Below are positions 1 to 9,300 of a DNA stretch of 12,195 bases, piece after piece. The position numbers were made by a program, and so were the translations under genes. The DNA is from Phoronis ovalis (lineage: Eukaryota; Phoronida; Phoronidae), in assembly GCA_028565635.1 (NCBI GenBank), contig JAOXYB010047059.1, forward strand, positions 1 through 12,195. Reading direction: 5' to 3'. How positions within the stretch are numbered: position 1 is the first letter of the stretch; the number at the start of each line of letters is the position of its first letter. The notes under the pieces are model-generated. The model did no database searches. It was not told the origin of the DNA and was given only the letters and a program-made list of their open reading frames with translations.

Positions 1-78
1 GTAAAAAACCAATAATGTTAAAAAAATATAATCCTACACATTGGATGGGCATTAGACATGACAAATGTCTTGTTTCAG

Positions 79-300
79 ATTTTCATAAAATCGGTGGATT
101 TTTTTTGCTCCTTAAACTTCTTAATGATTCAGACACAGAAATTAGATGGAGAGTTGGAGAATTAATTGCAGCTTTGACACAAAACAACCCATACTGTCAG
201 CATGCATTTCTTGACATGGAACTTTTACCAGTACTTTTAAAAGTCTTAGATAATGATGACAGTGATGAAGTAAAAGTTAAAATGCTGTATGCCTTGTCAT
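79..300 (+). CDS. HSPBP1: HSPBP1 exon a (first in window)
   Basis: The acceptor is TTGTTTCAG ending at 78 and the donor is GTAAGT at 301-306. The first two bases (AT) complete a codon begun in an exon outside the window; a preceding G would give Asp, as in the DF start of the matching human segment. The exon encodes about 74 residues with RWRVGELIAALTQNNP and a following helix pair ending YALSC, that is, two armadillo-type helical repeats. It ends one base into a Cys codon. The open frame continues leftward to an ATG at 15, but residues 15-77 read as intron, so that ATG is not a start. Confidence 0.9.
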
Positions 301-3300
301 GTAAGTTTTGATTTCTTACAGTTTGAATTTATATACAACGCTGGTACAACATACATTGTGTCTTTCAATATGTTGCCTCTCAATCCTATGATTTGAAACT
401 GAGTGTTATCATTTAATTTTGCCAAAAAGATCTAAAGGTTATATACTTCCTTGCTTAAAAATACACCTTTGTTCTCTTAATTTATATATGGATGTCACAT
501 CATGAAACAACATGAGGCATGACAATACGTTGTATGATGAAGTGACATCAGCACTTTCATAGAATTTAGTGCTAGCTAGAAATGGACCCTGTGATTCTTG
601 GGGAATTAGTGTCTGGGTTAAACAGTAGGGTCAGAATTAGTGTTTGGATTAAACACTAGGAACCGCCACTGAGAATGTGTTTAACGTACAGCTATGCAGC
701 GAACATGGAATGTGTTATGTATGTCGACAGTAAAAATTGGTGTACACGACAACATAAGCATTCTACCAGATGCGGTTACACTCTGATAGTGTTGCTCGCC
801 TAGACATAGTTTCGGTGAAAAAAATCGACTCCTTTCATTTAATAGTATAGATGAAGGAAAGATGATTGTATTTGGAAAATATTTTCTCTCTGTGGTGTTT
901 TTGTTCTTTATATGATGTATGTTCTGTACATATGCTCAATATGTATTTAAAATTCGTCACCTGAAGTTCAATTATTACATATTACATCATTACAAAACAT
1001 TTCAAGAAAAACCTTTATCATTACCATGGTGAAATGTTTAACACATGGAGACAAATTTTTGACATATATTGCACTTGTTTTCTTTCAATCCCAGGTTTGT
1101 GTAGAAATTTGCCTGAGGCCCAAGAAGCTTTTGTTAAACAAGATGGATTTTCATTTCTAATGCGCGCTATGCAGACTGATGTAGAGAAACTGAAAATAAA
1201 AGCTGCTTTTATGTTGCGGGACTTTGTATGGACGAATGCAGCCTATAAAGGTATGTGAGAAGTTATATCAGTTTTTCGAAAGTGGTTATTTTGTAAGTAG
1301 CCTGTGTTTTGATTTTTTCAAAGGTAAAGGTATTACTCTATTTAGTATTTAGAATAGTATTACAATTGGGATAAATTTAAGGTAAATGTTGCTCGCATTA
1401 ATAATAAACTGATAAAGTAACATTTCTAGCCTCCACCAGATGTTGCTCTGATGATTACTTTGGAAGCTGTTCTGTGGTTGATTGATATATGCTAAATATA
1501 TATAGACTTGGAAACTTTTTTTTCCAAACACAGATACTCTTTTTGATATGGGTATGGTTGAACAGCTAGTTAGTCTTCTGAGTACAGAGCATGATAATTT
1601 TCATGAACACCTTTTGGGGGCACTTGTGAGCCTTGTAACAGACCACTCAAAATGCATAGAAGAATGCCAAAGGCCTGAACTTCAGCTAGAGACAGCACTG
1701 CATTTAAAAATAAAAGAGCTTTCTGAAAAAGAGGAATACCTGGTAAGTTCCGTCATGTGATTTCTGTTCTATTTATTATGCCCATCACTATGTATAGTGG
1801 ATTGGCATATAGTCATATTGTATGCGGCTTTGATGTGGTCGTGGTTGTCGTATGTAGCCTTTTCATATTCAGTACAGGGTAAGTGCAGGTCAAAGTACAG
1901 GTCGGGTATAATTTTAACCCCCATTAATTCCAACAATGCCGATTAGTGGCCATGTTTCTTCCTGATAGTGCACCTCACATTGTGCCCATTTCAGGAAAGC
2001 TAGTGTTGACTTGACGATTCAAAGGTGGATTTATGAAAGCCATAGGTTGGTGGGCGTATTAGGCTAGGTGACATTTCAAAATGACCTTGATAAGTAGGTC
2101 AAATATTGATACGAATCTTCGAAATTTTTCTTATGTTCGTAACACTTTCTTTGTCTCACAATATCTGCTTCAGTTTTTATCCAATCAGCTTTATTGGGTT
2201 AATACAGTTCAAAATGCAGATCATCTGTAATTTTGACTTGGATCACTTTCAAGATGGCAACCTGGCAGCCATTTTTGTTCTCGAGATGTTAGGTCACAAT
2301 AACAGCTTCAGTTTTTATCCGATTAGCTTTATAGTATGTGCAGGGCAAATAAACGTCTAAAGTACAGGACAAGTATAATTTTGACATGAATTATTTCCAA
2401 AATGGCCGACTGGCAGCAATGTATGTCCCTGAAAGGGCATGTCACGTTGCGCCCATTTCGAGAAAGATGAGGCGTTGTCTGGACGATTTGAAATTGGATT
2501 CACGAAGGTCATAGGTTGTGTGAAACACTTTCTTTGTCTTGAAATAACAGCTTCAGTTTTTATCCAATCAGCTTTATGTTTGGTACAGGGTAAATACAGG
2601 TCAAAGTGCAGGTTGGCTATACTTTTGGTTGGCTATACTTTTGATCTGGATCACATCCAAGATGGCCGACTGGTGGCCATGTTTGTTCTTGAGATGTTAA
2701 GTAGCAATAACAACATTACTTTAGTTTTTACTTGATTTGCTTCATATTCGACACAGTGCAAGTAAATGTCAAAGTGCAGAACAAGTGTAATTTTAACCAT
2801 GATTACTTTCAACATGGCCGACTAGCTGCCATATTTGTTCCCAAGAGGGCATATCATGCTGCACCACTTTCCAGAGAGACGAAACTTTCATTGGATGATT
2901 CAAAAGTGAACGATTCAATACAGGCAGAGATCGCTTTAAAACTTCTTCACAGTGATAGGCATCTGTGTGAAAAAGCAGACATTTTGTTATATTGCAGAAT
3001 CCAATTATTACAGATGGCATTAGTGGTCAAAAACTCAATCAAACCTACGATTAATTCCAAATTTTGTGAGTCAACAAATATGCAGTTCTTTGTGCACCAG
3101 TGAAATTCATTCTCAAAATTGTGGGCTGCATTGGGTTTGCATTGCGTATATAACGAGCACAATTTAACAACTTTCAAGTAATGTTGAATATTTCATGAAA
3201 TTAAGAAAGGTGTTATAGAACTGGTATGTTTGTTTCAATTTTGCTATTATCAGCTGTTTGTTAATATCACTAACTGACTTTTTTCTTAAAGGCTGTGCTA

Positions 3301-3485
3301 GATGTGCATGAAATCCTAAATGTGTGTGTATGTGTGTGTGTTAGGGTTTACTTAATGCGTGTAAATGCTGCACATATGTGTCAAGCTATGATTTTTTCTT
3401 TCAGGAGGAAGTTGAATACAGTAGAAAGCTATTAGAACTAATCTGCAATAATATGGGCAATTCAGCAGACAATCTGTGTAGGTAA
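79..3485 (+). CDS. HSPBP1: Hsp70-binding protein 1 (HSPBP1/Fes1 family), C-terminal four exons, 5' partial
   Basis: Exons at 79-300, 1095-1250, 1534-1742 and 3405-3485 join in frame to about 222 residues ending at TAA 3483-3485. The spliced product follows the recalled vertebrate HSPBP1 sequence block by block: RWRVGELIAALTQN, DGFSFLMRAMQ, MGMVEQLVSLLSTEH, FHEHLLGALVSLVTD, and a short acidic/helical tail. Vertebrate HSPBP1 is roughly 360 residues, so the N-terminal third or so is missing to the left. Family knowledge: this is a cytosolic all-helical armadillo-repeat protein that grips the Hsp70 ATPase domain, promotes nucleotide exchange and, in mammals, restrains the CHIP ubiquitin ligase. 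The exons seen here encode most of the armadillo curve. All introns have GT..AG ends and reading phase is kept (1, 1, 0). No frameshift or stop is seen, so the gene looks functional. The next gene converges from the right. Confidence 0.93.
491..549. repeat. Imperfect inverted repeat, 21-bp arms, in HSPBP1 intron 1
   Basis: Arms 491-511 and 529-549 are reverse complements with three mismatches; the outer eight bases (GATGTCAC / GTGACATC) pair perfectly. The spacer is 17 bases. It could be the core of a small mobile element or a chance cruciform. No terminal repeats or target duplication were found around it. Confidence 0.7.
603..660. repeat. Two-copy tandem repeat, 27-bp unit at 31-bp spacing
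   Basis: Both copies start GAATTAGTGT and end TAGG, at 603-629 and 634-660, differing at three positions. It lies in HSPBP1 intron 1 just downstream of the 491-549 inverted repeat. No function is suggested. Confidence 0.75.
1095..1250 (+). CDS. HSPBP1: HSPBP1 exon b
   Basis: The pyrimidine-rich acceptor TTTCTTTCAATCCCAG ends at 1094 and the donor is GTATGT at 1251-1256. The leading GT completes TGT (Cys) from the previous exon. The exon encodes about 52 residues containing EAFVKQDGFSFLMRAMQ and KLKIKAAFMLRDF, which align with the human stretch LRLDGFSVLMRAMQ and its following helices. It ends one base into a codon (G), which becomes Asp with the next exon. The ATG at 1034 upstream lies in the intron and is not a start. 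Confidence 0.92.
1534..1742 (+). CDS. HSPBP1: HSPBP1 exon c
   Basis: The acceptor CAG is at 1531-1533 after a T-run and the donor GTAAGT is at 1743-1748. The exon gives about 70 residues with MGMVEQLVSLLSTEH, FHEHLLGALVSLVTD and EEYL, the best conserved part of the family here. In HSPBP1 family structures this C-terminal half of the armadillo curve contributes to the Hsp70-binding face. It ends on a codon boundary (phase 0). Confidence 0.93.
1871..2920. repeat. Degenerate repeat array with two alternating unit subtypes (HSPBP1 intron 3)
   Basis: Five related copies follow one another. Each has a head like ACAGGGTAA..CAGGTCAAAG, a middle ATGGCCGACTGG, and (in most) a tail GCTTCAGTTTTTATCC. 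Anchor middles lie near 1937, 2255, 2403, 2663 and 2814. Copies 1, 3 and 5 continue into a 'GGGCATGTCACGTTGC'-like segment and are longer. Copies 2 and 4 go directly to 'GAGATGTTAGGTCACAATAA'-like sequence and are shorter. The pair repeats at about 410-470 bases. Copy 4 also holds a perfect 16-bp tandem duplication (2611-2642, GGTTGGCTATACTTTT twice). Short open frames across it are accidental. Similar diffuse repeats are common in bivalve genomes (from general knowledge, not checked). Confidence 0.8.
3321..3342. repeat. TG microsatellite
   Basis: This is a short (TG)n tract interrupted by one A, shortly upstream of the acceptor of the last HSPBP1 exon. It is likely polymorphic in length and otherwise unremarkable. 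Confidence 0.85.
3405..3485 (+). CDS. HSPBP1: HSPBP1 terminal coding exon
   Basis: The acceptor ATTTTTTCTTTCAG ends at 3404. The exon encodes EEVEYSRKLLELICNN followed by a short polar tail ending NLCR, then TAA at 3483-3485. It matches the human C-terminal pattern of EELEF..KLLQ followed by a short Ser/Asp-rich tail. The ORF scan alone would miss this exon because it is only 81 bases long. Confidence 0.9.
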   Translation, partial: EEVEYSRKLLELICNNMGNSADNLCR

Positions 3486-4540
3486 CAAGTACATTCCTCA
3501 TTTCTTGAGACAATGTGTAAATGCATGTTTCTTATCTTGTCTTTATATCTGAGGAGATAACTTTTAGAAATTAAACTGATAGGTACACAGTACTGGGCAT
3601 TCATGTAAAAGTTTTTATCTTACACTAGCCATGGAAAGCCTTTTCGCTAATTGATGGTTTAGAACACAGTACTCTGCAAGTCACCCTCTGACAATGTCAG
3701 CATAAGAAATTGTTTTATTGTTAAATTCTTGTTGCCTTATAGAAGATTAAAAACAATATAGCATTATATTATATAATATTTCATTGCCTTCAATGGCTAT
3801 TTTTTACACAAGGCTATAAGAACAGTTTTAAAATTTGACATTAAATGTTTGAAATGAAGTAAGTTACAGTAACTGAACATACATGTATGATGTTGCAATT
3901 AGTCCCAGTATATCAAAACTGCTTCTTAAATAGCAGAACTGATTAACAAAACTCACAACAATGTGCGGAACATACAGTTTCATAAACAAAATTGATGGTG
4001 TGTACATTATTTAAATAATAAGTGGTACTTGTAAATTAATTTAAAAAATGGTATGCAAAATAATATTATTGTAAAGATATTTTTTTATCTTGGAGTTTAT
4101 TTTATTCTTTTGAAGCAGTCAACAAATGCACAAACAAACAATCAGTATTTTGTGACTGTACTGCACTGATACAGCATGTGACCCATGTTAACTGTATAGT
4201 AATTCTAAGCCTACATGTGGATACTGTGAAATTTTTTGAATCTTCACAGGAGAAATCACAGGGTGTTGCTCATAATCAGCCATCACATACAAGATCACTT
4301 TTGGTATCAATTTTAACTACCTCTAGAATGGTATTAAACTAAGGTGTTAGACAGTGCAGTTAGATTCTCAAATGCAACTTGACATTCTTTTAAAGTTAAA
4401 GCAATTTAAAATTACATGCACATTTTGAACTAAATTTAAGCATAAATTTTGTTGGTATCACATCATTTATTGCAAAACTGTACTGGAAAAATGTACTCAG
4501 CAATAATTGCAAATACTTTATGAACATACACAGACCTACC
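3486..4540. other. HSPBP1 3' untranslated and intergenic stretch, no gene seen
   Basis: This is AT-rich DNA between the HSPBP1 stop and the inverted-repeat element. It holds no open frame with coding character on either strand, no RNA gene that I recognise, and only short AT palindromes (for example around 3765-3780). Part of it must be the HSPBP1 3' untranslated region. Confidence 0.7.
3570..3751 (+). promoter_or_regulatory. Candidate poly(A) signals of HSPBP1 (ATTAAA)
   Basis: The variant signal ATTAAA occurs at 3570-3575 and 3746-3751, about 85 and 260 bases after the HSPBP1 stop. I saw no canonical AATAAA in the first ~1 kb after the stop. Either could end the transcript; the hexamer is common by chance in AT-rich DNA, so the assignment is weak. 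Confidence 0.35.
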
Positions 4541-4542
4541 TA

Positions 4543-4768
4543 ACCTGCGTAGACTTGAACCGTCAATCTGCATTCGCGGACCTGTTTCCTACCATTCGAA
4601 TCCATTTTCCGGGTTTCGCTGCAAAATTCCTGCTACTCGAACCATCATTTCTGTAGACTCGCATAAGTTAGTTGGCAGGGACTCGCACAGATTTCCGTAG
4701 AGTCGGACAATTTCCTACGATTCAGAAATAATACATACGGGCTTTTTCTGTTACGGAAACTGGCGAAT
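4543..4768 (+). repeat. Left terminal inverted repeat arm
   Basis: This arm is the reverse complement of 5784-5988. It carries insertions relative to the right arm (near 4576, 4605, 4670 and 4730), so it is about 20 bases longer. Recurrent ACTCG / CCGTAGA elements on this strand are the complement of the CGAGT..ACGGAAAT motif of the right arm. Confidence 0.85.
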
Positions 4769-4844
4769 ATCCTTTGTCTATACCATCAGTTTACCACTGA
4801 CAGGTCTCGTGCAGAACAATAGTAACAAAGAAAAGGGGCGTGGC

Positions 4845-4959
4845 GTAGAATTTTTAATAACCTGGTACGGTGAATGAAATGTACATATAAAGATGTTTAA
4901 GCTGAAATATTGAACTCCACGTGCAATTTCAAATTTTTAGTTAAAAAATGTCGAAGTTA
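4845..4959 (+). repeat. Internal direct repeat, copy 1 (115 bp)
   Basis: It starts GTAGAATTTTTAATAACC and ends GTCGAAGTTA. It matches 5541-5656 with one substitution (G/A at 4870) and one extra A in copy 2. Both copies are in the same orientation inside the inverted-repeat element, 696 bases apart start to start. Confidence 0.92.
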
Positions 4960-5540
4960 AAAAAGCTTTATGGTGCTCTATACTTATAAATGGTTTTCTA
5001 AGAATTGATATTCCGCATTTTTAAGGGGCATATAAAATTGGCCCAAAAATAACTGATTTATTTACGCTGTTAACTGAAACTGATCGTAATAAAGAAAATT
5101 ATTTGAAGACTTAATTGAACACAACAGCCCCGGACAACAGCATGGTTTTGCCTAGTTTACCAAATTGATACATTTTGCTTTGTTCTAGCCCTACAGAGAC
5201 ATAGATTGTCAATCATAAAAGGTAGATTGTACTAAGTATACTTACTTCAAACAATAATTATTTTTAATAGAATGATGCATTGCACTCGTGCTATAGAGAA
5301 ACATATTTTAACTTTCAAAACGTTTGTAACGGTTGTGTACACGTTTCATATTGGGAATTCACATTTGTCCGAGTGACGGATTAAATGCATGAAAATTACT
5401 TGGATAGTACATGACATGAAACCACATGAATCTCCGGCGAAAAAAATCTTATGAAAATAATCATATAATATGACTATAATAATATGTTTCTGTTCTTGTA
5501 ACCTATCTTTAGCATGCGGTGAAATATCAAATACGGAAGT

Positions 5541-5656
5541 GTAGAATTTTTAATAACCTGGTACGATGAATGAAATGTACATATAAAGATGTTTAAGCTG
5601 AAATATTGAACTCCACGTGCAATTTCAAATTTTTAGTTAAAAAAATGTCGAAGTTA
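5541..5656 (+). repeat. Internal direct repeat, copy 2 (116 bp)
   Basis: This is the second copy of the 4845-4959 unit, nearly identical. The sequence outside both copies differs, so the duplication ends sharply. The ends are not TG..CA and there is no clear primer-binding site or polypurine tract, so a miniature LTR retrotransposon is not supported. Confidence 0.92.
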
Positions 5657-5783
5657 GGTTCTATGAATATATCTTAAAAATTGTAATACACTCCCGATGG
5701 GACTCCATGTAATAAACCCGGGCTAAGAAAAATGTTCGATCTGGTTTGGATTTTGTATTACGTGACCGAGTTCACGGAAATAC

Positions 5784-5988
5784 ATTCATCAGTTTCCGTA
5801 ACAGAGAAAGCTCGTATTATTTCCGAATGGTAGGAAATTGTCCGAGTCTACGGAAATCTGTACGAGTTCCTGGCAACTTATGCGAGTCTACGGAAATGAC
5901 AGTTCGAGTAGCAGGAATTTTGGTGCGAAACCCGGGTTCAAATTGTAGGAAACAGGCCTGCGGATTGACGGTTCGAGTCTACGCTGGT
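5784..5988 (-). repeat. Right terminal inverted repeat arm with ~20-bp periodic motif
   Basis: The motif CGAGTCTACGGAAAT or variants of it begins at 5824, 5843, 5863, 5883, 5905 and 5926, that is every 19-22 bases, with a further CGAGTCTACG at 5974 and an extra CGAGTTCACGGAAAT just inside the arm at 5767. Such arrays are typical of transposase-binding sub-terminal repeats or foldback arms. A short open frame (5746-6018) runs through it and is an artefact of the repeat. Confidence 0.82.
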
Positions 5989-5990
5989 TA

Positions 5991-6350
5991 TATACTATCA
6001 ACAGAGGTCAGTCTATAACTATATAAAATTATCTACTTGGTTATATAAATCAAGATTTTATTAGACCAGCAGTGGAAATACCAGTCTGCAAAAGGATATG
6101 TTTTAACTGTATTCATTGTAAGTGAGAGATGTATAATAAAAAGGTCTGTAAAGGGATTACTTTCAAACTAACAGGTTTACAAAGGGTTGCTTTTCAGGCA
6201 AGCTCAAAATAGGGATTTAATCCTATATTGGTGCATGTGTAGCATCCTTTGTACAAGTGCCATCCCCATGCAAAGTAGCTGGATTTCTTTTAAGGACAGT
6301 CTTGCTTGGCTTTAACCAATTAGTATTTCAATATTGTTTCTGTTTCTTTA
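5991..6350 (-). other. 3' flank / untranslated region of the nucleotidyltransferase-TPR gene
   Basis: This stretch lies between the element and the stop codon of the minus-strand gene. It should contain that gene's 3' untranslated region. The only structure seen is a weak two-copy repeat, AGGT..AAAGGG..CTTT..CA at about 6142-6165 and 6173-6197 (31-base spacing, several mismatches). No coding frame is supported. Confidence 0.55.
6057..6062 (-). promoter_or_regulatory. Candidate poly(A) signal AATAAA for the minus-strand gene
   Basis: TTTATT on the + strand reads AATAAA on the - strand, about 290 bases beyond the stop. A second AATAAA (6347-6352) overlaps the stop codon itself and is too close to be a likely sole signal. 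The sequence alone does not decide between them. Confidence 0.4.
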
Positions 6351-9300
6351 TTATACAAATTTTCTCAATTCTTCTTTTATATACTTGAGTATAAAGTTGG
6401 TGGCAGAGTTGGAACCAAAAGCGGACATATTTTCCATTTCTTTAGCTACTGCACAAGCATCTTCATACTTTTTTAGGCCAATAAGACATTTAAATATCAG
6501 ATATTGTGCATATATAATCTCTGGGACATGCAATTCATCTTTGTTAGCAAACAATTCTTGAATTTCTTCCTGCAGAAGTATCTTTTCCACTTTATTTATA
6601 CAAATTGACAATTTTGTATAATCTTCACTATCATCTTCATCCTTCTCTTTTATGTTCTTGATGGTCCCTTGAAGTACTTGAAGAGCTTCTGTAAAATGAT
6701 CATTTCTGACCAGAAAGTTGGCAAAATCAATACAGGATACTGAATTTCCATCAGGAGTTTCAACTTTAATAGCTTCTTGAAACAGTCGCTTGGCTTCAGC
6801 CATATTGTCAGCAAAGGTATTGCAGTTTGGATTCTTTGAAGCCATGACAAAATAAAGAATGGCTAAATTGTGTCTTGCTTCTTCTGAAGCCATTCTTGTG
6901 TTTGGCCCATCTTCAAGCTTAGGAATATCTTCAATACAGTGAAGGTACCTTTCTTTGGCTTCAAGAAATTTTTCAAGTTTAAGATGACAGTTTGCCATGT
7001 CAAGTGTCAGCAATACTTCATCCACTGTTAGTTTTCCATTTGTGAGTATTTTGTTCATGTTTATTGCTCTATTAATATAGACCAGACATTCGTTGTAGCG
7101 TTTTGCCAACTTTAAGCATCCAGCAATATTCTTTAAGAGTTCGTAAACGTGAGAATGGGACCCAAGGTATTTCAACTTTTCTAACACGATTTCATAATTT
7201 TGTATTGCCATGTCATAATTTTTCTTATTTAGAAATGAATAAGCCAAGTTATTGGTTGACCATGTGGTATCTTCTTTGTATTTAGACTGCAGATTTTTAC
7301 ACTCTAGATATGTTGATATGGCTTCATCCCATTTCTGTGCTTCCATTTGTAATGATCCAATCATGTATAAATTCATAATTAGACTTTGTTCAACGTTTTG
7401 ATCATTAGATGCTTTGAAAACACCAGTTTTTATCTTTAATGATTCTACATAGCATAGCATTGCCATTTGGGTTGCTTGGATTTTCTCGTGACAAATTCCT
7501 TCTTTTAGAAGTCGTTCAGCTTTCTTCAACATTTGTTTGGTATTTCCAATATCATCTGCAGTATAAGGATATGTGACCTGTAACTTGTCAGCTGTTTCAA
7601 ATTTCTGCAAAGCATCAGAATACATTTCTAAAGATGTATAAATTTCACCACACAGCTGCATCACTGTAATAGCTTGTTCCTTGTCAATGATGTCAGAATC
7701 AACCTCTTGTAAATATGTGCAGTATTCCTCAAAATGCTCAGTAACCTTTTCAGCATTGCCCAAACAATGACATTGAAATCCCATGTAGTATAGCAGGTTT
7801 AAAATATTTACAATATTAGAGGTAGTGTTTTCCATTTTCTTCAGAATTGAATATGCTTTGTCATAATATACATAAGCTATTTTAGGATCTTGTACCATTT
7901 TGTTGTTGTGCAAGTCGGCAAAGCGCATGTAACATTTTGTCATATCATTATCAGGAGTATTCAGAGCTTCACTGATTTCAATAAGAAACTTGTATGCTTC
8001 AATCCCTTCCTTGTAACGCTTTTGACCAAAATACAGACTTGACAGAGTATCTAATACTTCTGTCACATCTGCATGAATTGGTAACCCCGAGGCTGTGTGA
8101 ATATTACCTTGGTAAGCTGCTTTCATTCCTTTTAGTGCTTTATTCATCAATGATTCACTGTTTGATACTTCTCCCAGTTTCCACAATACATAACCAAGGT
8201 TGGCAAAGACCTTTGTCAAACCTGGATGGATTGTGCTTGCAGTTGGAAACAAGGCTTGATACTCAGCAGCTGCTGCTTCAAAACTTTCTTTAGCTTGTTG
8301 ATGATCTTTTCTTTTAATATAGACAATACCTGTGTTATTTAATAAGTTTGCCCTGGTCAGGCTTGGTGTTTTACCAAAATGTTCCTTGCAAGCTTCAAGG
8401 CCTTCTTGACAGTAAGTCCAAGCAAGATTGTAATTCTTGTCATACATTTCGATTAAGGCCTTATTAGAAAAATAAACCTCACTTTCAGCATTGAGATTTG
8501 CATATGTATTTTTGCGTCCCTTTTCGATATATACTCTAGCTTTGGCTGTTTCTTTCATATGCACAAGGCAACCAGCATATTCTACACAACCTCGCATTAC
8601 ATTGGTATCAATTTTCTCACCATATAGGGACGTCCATTTACTTAATCCTAATTCAAATTTTCGAGCAGCATCAGAATATTTTCCTCTGTTCATCAAACTT
8701 GTGGCCCAGTATAGCAATGTATAAATTTCTGTAGCAACAAATTCCATTTCTTTACATTCTACAATACAAATTTCAAACATGACTACCGCTTCTTCAAAGC
8801 GACCTAGAAAATCAAAGCAGTGTCCCATTTGTTTATGTATTTCGACTCGCTGCTCCTGTAGTTGACTGCCATATAAGTCTTCATTTATTGTGAGAGATTG
8901 CTGCACAAGTACCAGAGCTTTTGCATAAAGTCCTAGGTTCAAACAACACCTAGATATTTGCAGCAATGTCTTTGCTACTTCGGGATGTGATATTGTATGG
9001 TGTAAGAGCATCATAAGTGCCATTCCTTTTTGCAAAGTATTTTTTGCTTCTTCATGCCTTCCTAATATCAGAAATATTTGTCCAAGACCCAGAACTGACT
9101 GGCATCTACATTCCGTAACTCTATTAAGTTTAGTTTCTATTTCCAAACTCTGACTGAAAAAAGATTCTGCATGATTGTATTGCTGAAATTTCTTATACAA
9201 GCTTCCGATGTTAAATAGAAAAGCTGACAACCATACGAAGCCCAAAGCTTCAGAAATGTGCTCATTAAGCTTTTCTGTAACTTTGAATATGTTGGGATTA

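Larger units (their letters stand above)
4543..5988. mobile_element. Non-autonomous DNA transposon-like element with long terminal inverted repeats (foldback-like)
   Basis: The ends are long reverse complements: the left arm starts ACCTGCGTAGAC at 4543 and the right arm ends GTCTACGCTGGT at 5988. Arms are about 226 and 205 bases and ~90% alike by eye, with four small gaps. Each end is flanked directly by TA (4541-4542 and 5989-5990), compatible with a TA target duplication, though two bases are weak proof. The ~1-kb interior has no open frame resembling a transposase, so the element would depend on enzymes supplied from elsewhere. Arms built of iterated ~20-bp motifs recall foldback/TU-type elements, but TA-targeting Tc1/mariner-type miniature elements are an alternative. 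It sits between two convergent genes, outside both coding regions. Confidence 0.8.

Noticed and set aside
15-78. ATG at 15 as an HSPBP1 start
   Set aside because: The peptide from 15 to 77 does not resemble the family, and a strong TTGTTTCAG acceptor at 70-78 precedes the conserved sequence.
2732-3103. 123-residue open frame in HSPBP1 intron 3
   Set aside because: Its first half runs through the degenerate repeat array and the rest matches nothing recognisable. It lies between a good donor (1743) and acceptor (3404) of HSPBP1, and another frame on the opposite strand overlaps it.
4845-5656. Miniature LTR retrotransposon (TRIM) bounded by the 115-bp direct repeats
   Set aside because: Repeat ends are not TG..CA, there is no target duplication outside them, and no primer-binding site or polypurine tract is evident.
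5970-5984. tRNA gene suggested by a B-box-like GGTTCGAGTCT
   Set aside because: No matching A box at proper distance and no cloverleaf can be drawn; the sequence belongs to the periodic transposon arm.
5746-6018. 90-residue open frame on the + strand
   Set aside because: It lies almost wholly within the right terminal inverted repeat; its repeated VRVAG/VRVPG peptides only reflect the ~20-bp DNA motif.
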